64,000 nt of DNA from Blepharisma japonicum (Eukaryota; Ciliophora; Heterotrichea; Heterotrichida; Blepharismidae). The translations under genes and the position numbers were made by a program. The notes under the pieces were generated by a model. The model was not told the DNA's origin. It did not search any database and saw nothing but the letters and a program-made list of their open reading frames with translations. Within the stretch, counting starts at the first letter, position 1, and each line of letters opens with the position of its first letter. Positions 55,352 to 64,000 of the stretch are shown here, piece after piece. The stretch spans positions 62,001 through 126,000 of the forward strand of contig CATKHK010000007.1 in NCBI GenBank assembly GCA_949751835.1. Direction: 5' to 3'.

Positions 55352-55683
55352 TAGGGGATATCTGAATCGACTGAGTATTATAGCTTCTCATTAGTTAAAA
55401 ACAACTCATATAACTGTTGTCACTTGGGTCTGGGTTGGAGCTTCCAAAATCACAACGATAATTCTATGGGACTAATACAGCCCAAGCTAGGCGTGAAAAA
55501 AATTCATAATTTTCACTATTCATAAATAAATAATGTTTTTTGTCCTCTTCAAAGAGGAAGTTTTTTGTCCTATATCATTTTTAATTAGAATTTTGCAAAT
55601 GCTAAATAATTATAATTTGTTAGTGTTGGAAAGCTAATACTAGTCAATTAGATTAGAAATACACAAATGCATGTGAAATTAAT

Positions 55684-57129
55684 TTAAGCTAAGCTTCTAA
55701 TTATTTCCCAAGCTCTGTGTACATGCTCTTCCTCCATATATTCACTATTCATGCTCAATCTTATCACAGGTCTTCCCTCTAATTTTGTTCCCAAAATGAA
55801 AACATCTTTCCTTTCTTTCAACTTGGCAATTAAATTGCTTGTTTTCTGATCATCTCCTTTCATTCTAAAAACAATCAGGGCGAACTCTCTCTTAGTGCAC
55901 AATTCGAATCTCTCATCATCTTTTATAAGGTTTTCTAAAATTTTAGCTAATTCCACATGTTTTCTAATTATAGATTGCACACCACTGACGCCATACTGTG
56001 AAACAAAAAACCACATTCTAAGTGCTCTATTGTCTCTCCCAAATGCTAGCTGAAGAGATCCTAAATCAATGTCTTCAGATTTTCTCAAATAGTCAGGATC
56101 CATTGTAAAGCAGTCTCCAAGCCACTTTTTATCTCTTATAAACATATAAGAAGCAGAAAACCCTAGTCCTATCCACTTAGAGCCATTAACAACTATAGAA
56201 TCTGCATATTCAATGCCTTTGAATAAATGTCTAAATTCTGGGCAGATTAATGCTGACCCAGCATAAGCTGCGTCAATATGCATTCACATATTATTTTCTT
56301 TGCAAATTTGCCCGATTTCTGGAATTGGGTCAATTGCAGTTGAATTTGTAGTCCCAAAAGTTGCACATGCAAAAATTGGGTCAAGCCCTGCTTCAACATC
56401 TTTTTTTATTACCTCAGGTAACAAACTTACATCCATAGGATAATTTTGTGAAATTTGATCAAAATAGGTTGGAATTACCCTGGTCGCATATCCTAAAGCT
56501 TTTGCACACTTGCTTATGTGAACATGTGTTTGATCAGAAACATAAACAACTGGCTTTTTTGCATTTCTTCTATGTCGTGCTACAATTAATATATTGAGAA
56601 CAGATTCCCCAGCAGAAGTCATAGCCATCCCACCTCCAGGACTTTTTGCGTGCAAAAAATCATCAGGGAACCCCATCATCTGTGCATACCAATCAGCACA
56701 TAGAAGTTCCAATTCGGTCTGCAAAGGAGAAGAATCCCATGAAAAGCCTATGGCATTAATAGACCTAGATAAAATCTCTCCCTGGAGAGCTGGCCAAGTT
56801 GATATTGAAGGAAACCACGACATATACATTGGATGTTGCCAATGAGAATTATTTGGTATTATGATTTCTTTTATTTGATTTTGAATGGTGTCCCATCCAA
56901 CAGGATTATTGGGAGGAGTTGAAGACACCAACTCTCTTAAAAAGTTTCTTTTCGCACCTGGCCTCACATTTATTGATGCGATATTTTTGTGATACTCAGC
57001 AACCTGTTCGATCAGCTCGTGAGTTTGGTTTTTGAATTTGTCTATTCTCGCCTTTGAAACTTCTGAAATATCATTTGCACTAGAAAAAGACCTTGTAGCG
57101 AGATTTAATAAATTAGACAGCCTTATCAT
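55684..57129 (-). CDS. aromatic-L-amino-acid decarboxylase-like, copy 2
   Basis: This encodes 481 residues and is nearly identical to copy 1 through the core, with the same TGA-encoded Trp before HIDAAYAGSA. All PLP and catalytic residues are kept (NGSKW, QTHVHISK, MDPDYLRKS). Differences concentrate in the first 20 residues (MIRLSNLLNLATRSFSSAND) and at scattered conservative sites. The coding sequence is undamaged, implying continued selection. The 171-base gap to hydroxylase copy 1 is repeated beside the pseudogene. Confidence 0.9.
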
Positions 57130-57300
57130 TATTATTAACCTTAGTTAAATGTGAAATTTTTTTCTCCTTTTGAATTTGGGTATTGGGCTTAATGATGAGG
57201 TCATCTTCTTTTATAATAAAAAGGATTAAAAGCAGACAGCATATTGAGAAATGATATTATAAAAATATTAATTGTTAGCTCTTAAAATATTTCTTTAAAA

Positions 57301-58200
57301 TTAGCTTTCTACAGCTTCGAAAACATGCTTTTTCATTTCTGTAAGGCTATCTGCTTTATATAAAAGCGGTTGAAAATCGTGTAATACGTAGTCCGTATTC
57401 AGAACCTTTTTAAGTTCTCAAGGCTCGACTTTACATTTTTTTTCACCAACATTAATTATTTCCCCACTCGAAGATAAAATCCCTGCTCCTAGGATTTTTT
57501 CGCCAATAACGCCAAATTCAACTGAGTAATAATAAATTTTAGCTAATTTGTCAATTTTTTCATCACTAGCCCCAAGTGATTTTTTGCCAATTTCTTGAGA
57601 AAATTCTGCCATTTCCGTATTCGCAAAAAGTGGAACATGTCCCATAAGGTCATGAACTACGTCAGGTTCGACTGCATAAAATGGGGAAGATATATGTCTA
57701 ATATACCTTGATGCAAAAAACACTCTATACGCAAGCCCATATAAAAATGATCTTGCATTAATCATTCCTCCAACAGGAATTAATTTGAAACCTGTTTTTG
57801 AGTTTAGCCAATTGTTTACTTTAGAAAACTGAGGAACCTCACTTTCAGTGTAAATTCTATTTCTTTCAAGCTCAATGAGGTTTTGATTATGCTCATCACA
57901 AGCATAAATGCTATGAAGCTCTTTAAGCTTCCCATAAAGAATATTCCAAGTCTTATTTGCTTGTTCTGGATAATAAGCATCAGGGACATCTGAATCAGCT
58001 GAGGTATCATAATTTCTCATTGTTGAAAGCCAATTCATATAACTGATATCGTTTGAGCCTGGGTAGGAATCTCCAAGATCATCAACAATATTTCTATGAG
58101 ACTTGTCAATAGAGTCTAAATCTCGTCTTGATCTTGGATACCATATCGGTTTGGTGAATAATTTTTTTGTCTGATCAAGCAGCAAAGACTTCATAACCAT
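57301..58200 (-). CDS. aromatic-amino-acid hydroxylase, copy 1
   Basis: This encodes 299 residues, catalytic domain only; the N-terminal ACT regulatory domain of animal enzymes and the C-terminal tetramerisation helix are absent. The iron ligands are H183 and H188 (VVHDLMGHVPLF) and E228 (YYYSVEFG), with spacing identical to human phenylalanine hydroxylase (285, 290, 330). AYRVFFASRYIRH and DFQPLLYKADSL are further family blocks. It is a pterin-dependent monooxygenase acting on Phe, Tyr or Trp; motifs do not settle which. A TGA Trp codon near the end (KVEPWELKKV) extends the protein to its natural end. ATG codons occur at residues 1 and 3. Confidence 0.92.
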
Positions 58201-59162
58201 TTTAATAGTGCAATTAATTCCATATCGGTTTTGATATCAAATATTTTTAGAATTCTAGAATCCCCTATAAATTTTACTGAAGGAAGAAATAATCAATGGA
58301 AATTCAATATTTTGTTTAACAATCAATTTTATTCCATAACGTATTTCATAAAATAAAAGCTATATTGATAAATTTAACTATTTACGGAAATATAAAGATA
58401 TTTAGGCTCTTTTATTAGCATTTGATGCATAAATTTAAAATTGAGGAAGTATATAAATTAATGATGAAAAACAATTTTATTTTTTGCATAGATTTGCAGA
58501 TTAAGTTTTAATATTTATGTGATTAAATAAGCAGACCCTCTTCTTTGTAATTTTCATATATACGTTAACTACTTTTCAATAGCCTATAAATATAAGTTAT
58601 GTCACCATTTTTTAAGAGACCTAATTTTTTGTGATAGATTTTTAAATTTTGGAGATCTATAAAATTCAATATCAATTTTCAAATATTTTAACTTAATTTA
58701 AAATCAGAAATTATAGTGTGTTTTATATTCATTGCATGCTTTAACATTTATATTGAAATTTAATAATATAAAGATTTTATAATGCTAAAATGGCTTTTAA
58801 TAACTTTGAAATGAGATTAGGAATATTTATACACTTATTTCGATAGCCTACAGCTGGTTTGCTCTCCGTATTTAATTTAATATTAAAAATAGATTATTTA
58901 AATAATTGAATATAAAACATATTTATTTAATTTGAAATTTACAAACTTCTTTTTAATCTATGTGCGATAATATATGATGATAAATCAAATTAAAGTCTTA
59001 AATTTCATATTTATTTTCTTGCCAAATAAATTTGAAATGTTTAACGAGATTTTTTTCAGCTCTATCTGGGCAATCCATATTTTATTTATGTTTCAATTAA
59101 TATCTTTTACTTAGAAATCAGAAAATATTAATAGTTAGATTATTAAAAATATTATTTTAAGC
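58201..59162. repeat. duplicated intergenic spacer (unit 1)
   Basis: About 960 AT-rich bases upstream of hydroxylase 1. Most of it reappears, with small indels, at 60063-60961: for example the stretch containing GGAAATTCAATATTTTGTTT, the block CATTTGATG near 58421 and the segment CGATAGCCTACAGCTGGTTT near 58840. No gene is inside. The repeat unit (gene plus spacer) is about 1.86 kb. Confidence 0.85.
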
Positions 59163-60062
59163 TTAGCTTTCTACAGCCTCAAAGACTAAATCTTTCATTT
59201 CTCCGAGGCTGTCAGCTTTAAATAAAATCGGTTGAAAATCGTGTAAAACGTACTCCACATTCAGAACTTTCTTAAGGTCTCATGGTTCAAATTTAGTCTT
59301 TTTTTCGCCAACATTAATTATTTCTGCAGCTGAAGATAAAATCCCTGCTCCTAGGATTTTTTCACCAATAACACCAAATTCAACTGAGTAATAATAAATT
59401 CTAGCTAATTGGCTAATTTTTTCATCACTAGCCCCAAGTGATTTTTTGCCAATTTCTTGAGAAAATTCTGCCATTTTCTCATTCGCAAAAAGTGGAACAT
59501 GCCCCATAAGGTCATGAACTACGTCTGGTTCGACTGCATAAAACGGAGAAGATATATGTCTAATATACCTTGATGCAAAAAACACTCTATACGCAAGCCC
59601 ATATAAAAATGATCTTGCATTAATCATTCCTCCAACAGGAACTAGCTTGAAACCGGTTTTGGAGTTTAGCCACTTGTTTACTTTAGAAAACTGAGGAACC
59701 TCACTTTCAGTGTAAATTCTATTTCTTTCAAGCTCAACGAGGTTTTGATTATGCTCATCACAAGCATAAATGCTATGAAGTTCTTTAAGCTTCCCATAAA
59801 GAATATTCCATGTCTTATTTGCTTGTTCTGGATAATAAGCATCAGGGACATCTGAATCAGCTGAGGTATCATAATTTCTCATTGTTGAAAGCCAATTCAT
59901 ATAACTGATATCGTTTGAGCCTGGGTAGGAATCTCCAAGATCATCAACAATATTTCTATGAGACTTGTCAATAGAGTCTAAATCTCGTCTTGATCTTGGA
60001 TATCATATCGGTTTGGTGAATAATTTTTTTGTCTGACCAAGCAGCAAAGACTTCATAACCAT
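59163..60062 (-). CDS. aromatic-amino-acid hydroxylase, copy 2
   Basis: This encodes 299 residues, almost identical to copy 1, with the same iron-binding set (VVHDLMGHVPLF, YYYSVEFG). Two TGA Trp codons are used, one near the N-terminus (TKPIWYPRSRRD) that is TGG in copy 1, and one near the end (KFEPWDLKKV). That TGG/TGA swap at a conserved site is direct evidence of synonymy. No damage is seen. Confidence 0.92.
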
Positions 60063-60961
60063 TTTAATAGTACAATTAATTCCATATCGGTTTTGATATC
60101 AGATTTTGTAGAAATATAAAATCCCTAAATATGAATTTTACTGAACTATAAAATAATCAATGGAAATTCAATATTTTGTTTAGCAATCAATTTTATTCCA
60201 TAACGTATTTAATAAAAATAAAAGCTGTATTGATAAATTTAACTATTTACGGAAATATAAAGATATTTAGGCTCTTTTATTAGCATTTGATGAATAAATT
60301 TAAAATTGAGGAAGTATATAAATTAATAATGAAAAACAATTTTATTTTTTGCATCGATTTGCAGATTAAGTTGTAATATTCATAAGATTAAATAAACAAA
60401 CCCTCCTCTTTGCAATTTTCATATATACATTAACTGCTTTTCAATAGCCTACAAATATAAGTTATGTCACCATTTTTTAAGAGACCTTCTATAAAATTTA
60501 ATATGAATTTTTCAAATATTTTAACTTAATTTAAAATCGGAAATTATTGTGTGTTTTATATTCATTGCATGCTTTGACATTTATGTCTGAAATTTTATAA
60601 TATAAAAATTAATAATGCTAAAATGGCTTTTAATAACTTTGAAATGAGATCAGAAATATTTATATACTTATTTCGATAGCCTACAGCTGGTTTGCTCTCC
60701 GTATTTAAATTAATAATAAAATAGTTTATTTAGATGATTGAATATAAAATACATTTATTGAATTTGAAATTTAAAACCTTTTTAATCTATGTGCGATATG
60801 ATAAATCAAATTAAAGTCTTAAATTCCATACTTATTTTCTAGCAAAAATCAAGTGTTTAAAGAGATAATTTTTTTAAATTTTACGCTATACTTCGATTAA
60901 TATTTTTACTTAGAAATCAGAAAATATTAATAGTTAGATTATTAAAAATATTACTTTAAGC
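60063..60961. repeat. duplicated intergenic spacer (unit 2)
   Basis: About 900 bases, the homologue of 58201-59162, slightly shorter through deletions. No gene is inside. It shows that the tandem duplication included upstream regulatory DNA, so copies 1 and 2 probably share their promoter type. Confidence 0.85.
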
Positions 60962-61855
60962 TTAGCTTTCTACAGCCTCAAAGACTAAATCTTTCATTTC
61001 TTCGAGGCTATCAGCTTTAAATAAAATTGGTTGAAAATCGTGTAAAACGTACTCCACATTCAGAACTTTCTTAAGGTCTCATGGCTCGATTTTAGTCTTT
61101 TTTTCACCAACATTAATTATTTCTGCAGCTGAAGATAAAATCCCTGCTCCTAGGATTTTTTCACCAATAACGCCAAATTCAACTGAGTAATAATAAATTC
61201 TAGCTAATTGGCTAATTTTTTCATCACTAGCTCCTAGTGATTTTTTGCCAATTTCTTGAGAAAATTCTGCCATTTTCTCATTCGCAAAAAGTGGAATATG
61301 TCCCATAAGGTCATGAACTACGTCTGGTTCAACTGAATAAAACAGCGAAGAGCTATGCCTAATATATCTTGAGGCAAAAAACACTCTATAAGCAAGCCCA
61401 TATAAAAATGATCTTGCATTAATCATTCCTCCAACAGGAACTAGCTTGAAACCGGTTTTGGAGTTTAGCCACTTGTTTACTTTAGAAAACTGAGGAACCT
61501 CACTATCAGTATAAATTCTATTGCTCTCCAGTTCATTGAGGTTTTGATTATGCTCATCGCAAGCATAAATGCTATGAAGCTCTTTAAGCTTTCCATAAAT
61601 AGAACTCCAAGTCTTATTTGCTTGTTCAGGGTAGTAAGCATCAGGGACATCTGAATCAACTGGAGTGTCATAATTTCTCATTGTTGATAGCCAACTCATA
61701 TAACTGATGTCACCTGAGCCTGGGTATGAACTTCCTAGTTCATCAATAATATTTCTATGAGACTTGTCAAGACTATCTAAGTCTCGTCTTGATCTTGGAA
61801 AGCATGCCGACTTGTTTAGAAACTTTTTCGTTTGAATTGAAAGCAAAGACTTCAT
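60962..61855 (-). CDS. aromatic-amino-acid hydroxylase, copy 3
   Basis: This encodes 297 residues starting MKSLLSIQTKKFLNKSACFP. The catalytic set is complete (VVHDLMGHIPLF, YYYSVEFG). It differs from copies 1 and 2 in the N-terminus and at scattered sites (IRHSSSLFYSVEPD instead of IRHISSPFYAVEPD). Its upstream flank is unrelated to theirs, so it marks the edge of the tandem array. In-frame sequence upstream of the chosen ATG is open but does not resemble the other copies. The C-terminal TGA Trp (KIEPWDLKK) is shared. Confidence 0.92.
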
Positions 61856-62885
61856 GGCTAATAAATTATGCCATAAATGGCACAATGATTTGGATATAGG
61901 GAATTTCTGATTCAGAATACCATAATTATATATGTTTAATATTAAGTTAAAAAAGGCTTCAGGTATGTTTTTGATCAATAACCTTAGTTGTTGAATTTCA
62001 TAATTTATTAATTAGCCACTCAAAAAGTTTACTTGTATAAGTTTAAATAGATGGAAAATCAAGGGCGTATCAGTTCTTATCAAAATATTTAATCCATAGA
62101 ACTTTAAATTAAAGAGAAAGTGAAAGTATGAATTAAAATATTTTTTGATTAAATTGAGTGAATTGGAAGACTAGGCACTGGAATTATAAAATTCGAGTAA
62201 ACAAAGCTCTTTCTTTTCAATTTTCATTTTTAAATTTATCTCTTTCAATAGCTCATATTCAGTAGTTACGCCACCATTTTTTGAGCGACAAATTATGTAT
62301 GACTTCTTTCCTGCTTAAGAAAATAACTATAAAAATCCAACGGCAATTTCATTAACTCAATTAAATACTAAAAATTATATATTAAAATTCCAAAACTAAA
62401 GAAAACAATCAAAAATGCATTTATTTATAATCATACTTATTTCTTCGCTTATCTCTAAAAAATAATATTTCTTAATTATAAAATTCGTTTTAATCAAATT
62501 TAGAAATATTTTAAACATATAAGTTATCTTTATATGATAATTATCTACTTGTTTTACTAATTTATATCTGTATTTAATAAAATATTAATATATCAATTTG
62601 GTTATTTTTATATTAAAATTATTAGTCCAGTTAAGGAATTGTTATTAGCTTATGTTGAATTAAATAAAACTTAAGAACTTCATCTTTATATTCTAGCAAA
62701 AATCTATTTAGGATCTTTTTTAAAATAATTAATTTCAGATCTAACTAAAATAATATCTCTTTTACATTTTCTTTTAAATGAAGTATTTAAAATCTCTCTT
62801 AAAATTTCAAAAATTTATTAATTAAAAAAAACTATTAAAATCCAAATCCTGCCAATTATTACTGATATTTTGATTTTTATAATAT
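61856..62885. other. AT-rich intergenic region
   Basis: About 1 kb between hydroxylase 3 and the divergent kinase gene. No gene, RNA or repeat is recognised; weak similarity to the spacers near 62260 (AGCTCATATTCAG... ACGCCACCATTTTTTGAGCG) suggests an old, diverged duplicate of the same upstream DNA. Confidence 0.45.
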
Positions 62886-64000
62886 ATGATTAGAACAAGA
62901 CCAAAATCTAGCATTTCATCATTAAATATTAACGAAGATAAACTTCGAAAACTCCAAAAGGAATTTCTAAGAGGCCAAAACCGAATAAGGATTTCTTCCA
63001 AAAAAGTTTCAAAAAGTGAAAGACAAAGTCCAGTCATCTCAAACTCCACAAATCAGCTACCCAAACCTTATGAAGTCTTACAAAACTATTTAAAAAAGCG
63101 CAACACAGAAAATCAAGAGTTCAGTCCTTGTCACGAAGCAAATACCTCTCGTAAAGGCTTTATCTCAACTCCAAAATTACACACAAAACCTACACATCGT
63201 CGAGTATTCTCTGATCACCTCCCAGTCAGTCCTATCATTCCAACTAAGCCTGAAGAAGCTGAAAAACCAAACTTTTTCCTCGATTTCTCTCAAAAAATCC
63301 CATCTAATATCGAGGTCAGAAAAAACTCATTTTTTGATTTAAATTTAACCCCAAGAAAAAAATCGCCATTAAACACCTCAAAACACAATTCCATAAATCT
63401 ATCAAATTCCGAGCTTCAAAACGAAGAAGAAAACAAAGAAAAACTCATTCAATACATTTCTTCTTACTACAAAAAGCATTTAGAAGAGCCTACGACCTCT
63501 TTAGAGTTTTATCAAGTAGGTGAAATGATCGGCAAAGGCTCATTTGGAAGAGTAATGCTAGGAATCCATAGACTGACAGGCCACAAAGTCGCCCTCAAAG
63601 CTATAGAAAAAATCCATATGAAAAATGAAGACTCCAGACGTAAAGTTTTACATGAAGTTTTAATCCTAAAAAAAGTCCGCCATAGCCGTGTCATCAGAAT
63701 TCTTGAAGTTTTTGAGTCCTCAAAATTTTTTTATATAGTTATGGAATACGTAGGAGGTGGCGATCTTCTTCATTTTGTGAAAAGAAAAGGAAAAATATTG
63801 GAAGGGGAAGCTAAAAGGATTTTCAGACAAATTCTTGAAGGGGCTATATCAATTCATTCACATGGGATTATTCATAGAGATTTTAAGCTCGATAATATTT
63901 TGATTGATTCTGACTATTCCTCAGTCAAAATTTGTGACTTTGGTGTAAGTAGATCTTTTAAAAGAGGAGACATAATAAATGAACAATGCGGAACCCCTGC
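62886..64000 (+). CDS. CAMK/AMPK-type protein kinase (3' end beyond window)
   Basis: The first 371 codons are present. A ~210-residue Ser/Lys/Asn-rich N-terminal region precedes the kinase domain: MIGKGSFGRVMLGIHRLTGH, VALKAIEKIHMK, the catalytic loop in the form HRDFKLDNILI, DFGVSRSFKRG and the beginning of the activation loop (EQCGTPA). The HRDxKxxN and CGTPA forms fit the CAMK/SNF1-related group. Family details need the missing C-lobe. Confidence 0.88.
   Translation, partial: MIRTRPKSSISSLNINEDKLRKLQKEFLRGQNRIRISSKKVSKSERQSPVISNSTNQLPKPYEVLQNYLKKRNTENQEFSPCHEANTSRKGFISTPKLHTKPTHRRVFSDHLPVSPIIPTKPEEAEKPNFFLDFSQKIPSNIEVRKNSFFDLNLTPRKKSPLNTSKHNSINLSNSELQNEEENKEKLIQYISSYYKKHLEEPTTSLEFYQVGEMIGKGSFGRVMLGIHRLTGHKVALKAIEKIHMKNEDSRRKVLHEVLILKKVRHSRVIRILEVFESSKFFYIVMEYVGGGDLLHFVKRKGKILEGEAKRIFRQILEGAISIHSHGIIHRDFKLDNILIDSDYSSVKICDFGVSRSFKRGDIINEQCGTP

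Larger units (their letters stand above)
54239..55490 (-). pseudogene. aromatic-amino-acid hydroxylase pseudogene, split by an insertion
   Basis: Nucleotide similarity to the three intact hydroxylase genes is clear at 54239-54345 (C-terminal codons), ~54560-54960 (core, including the metal-site region) and ~55352-55490 (N-terminal part). It is riddled with indels and stop codons. A diverged stretch lies at ~54346-54560 and a foreign ~390-base insert at ~54961-55351. Its place between decarboxylase copies 1 and 2 mirrors the order decarboxylase 2-hydroxylase 1, so it arose with a whole-unit duplication and then decayed. Confidence 0.85.

Noticed and set aside
52619-57129. Loss of the catalytic loop tyrosine in both decarboxylases, which would change the reaction to aldehyde synthesis
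   Set aside because: A first alignment put Leu opposite the tyrosine, but counting from the PLP lysine (29 residues on) places Y348 of DPDYLRKS at the correct position. The enzymes look like ordinary decarboxylases.
61856-61978. A 41-residue N-terminal extension on hydroxylase copy 3
   Set aside because: The extension has no counterpart in copies 1 and 2, whose start aligns with the ATG at 61855.
1-64000. CRISPR arrays, operons with ribosome-binding sites or other bacterial features
   Set aside because: Introns, tubulin, IFT and centrin genes show a eukaryotic nuclear sequence; no regularly spaced direct repeats were seen.

Overview
This is a 64 kb piece of a gene-dense, AT-rich, intron-poor ciliate somatic (macronuclear-type) genome, most likely Blepharisma. 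Two signals point there. First, in-frame TGA codons fall where conserved tryptophans belong (WD-repeat ends, the Trp before the HIDAAYAG motif of the decarboxylases, MFS motif A), while genes end only at TAA or TAG. Second, all ten introns I can place are exactly 15 nt long. UGA = Trp together with 15-nt introns is, to my knowledge, the Blepharisma combination. Because TGA is coding, many apparently short reading frames fuse into single genes, and I report those fused genes.

Layout. 1-17 kb: a multi-EF-hand protein (cut by the window edge), glutaredoxin, two cytoskeletal-type coiled-coil/EF-hand proteins, a WD40-TRP-like channel fusion, a PIWI Argonaute, two coiled-coil proteins, a RING-like protein and an MFS transporter. 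17-21 kb: the poorest stretch, with an amino-acid permease, a decayed non-LTR reverse-transcriptase fragment and one doubtful coding relic. 21-33 kb: a kelch/EGF membrane protein, then a run of cilium and basal-body genes (CCDC112-like, IFT43, an EF-hand/FAM161 protein, enkurin, centrin), interrupted by a mitochondrial-type protein, a casein-kinase-1 pseudogene and a CaMKK-like kinase; then tRNA-Cys and an MLF-family gene. 33-41 kb: topoisomerase III, a coiled-coil gene, a three-copy family of small membrane proteins interleaved with broken copies of the 3' end of the neighbouring eIF4B/H-like gene, and an unknown tail-anchored-type protein. 41-52 kb: a VPS13-C-terminal/oxysterol-binding fusion, a NEK kinase-IFT57 fusion, a four-CX9C mitochondrial protein, three genes of unknown function, a RING protein and gamma-tubulin. 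52-62 kb: two aromatic-amino-acid decarboxylase genes and three intact plus one broken aromatic-amino-acid hydroxylase genes, built by repeated duplication. The window ends inside a CAMK-type kinase.

How genes work together: gamma-tubulin, centrin, FAM161, CCDC112, enkurin, IFT43 and IFT57 all serve basal bodies, axonemes or intraflagellar transport, as expected for a heavily ciliated cell. The hydroxylase/decarboxylase cluster could act in sequence on Phe, Tyr or Trp to make hydroxylated aromatic amines. The most unusual items are the NEK-IFT57 fusion, the VPS13_C-ORP fusion, the WD40-channel fusion, and the duplication-driven hydroxylase/decarboxylase and small-membrane-protein clusters. 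All homology calls are by eye from conserved motifs; no database search was possible.
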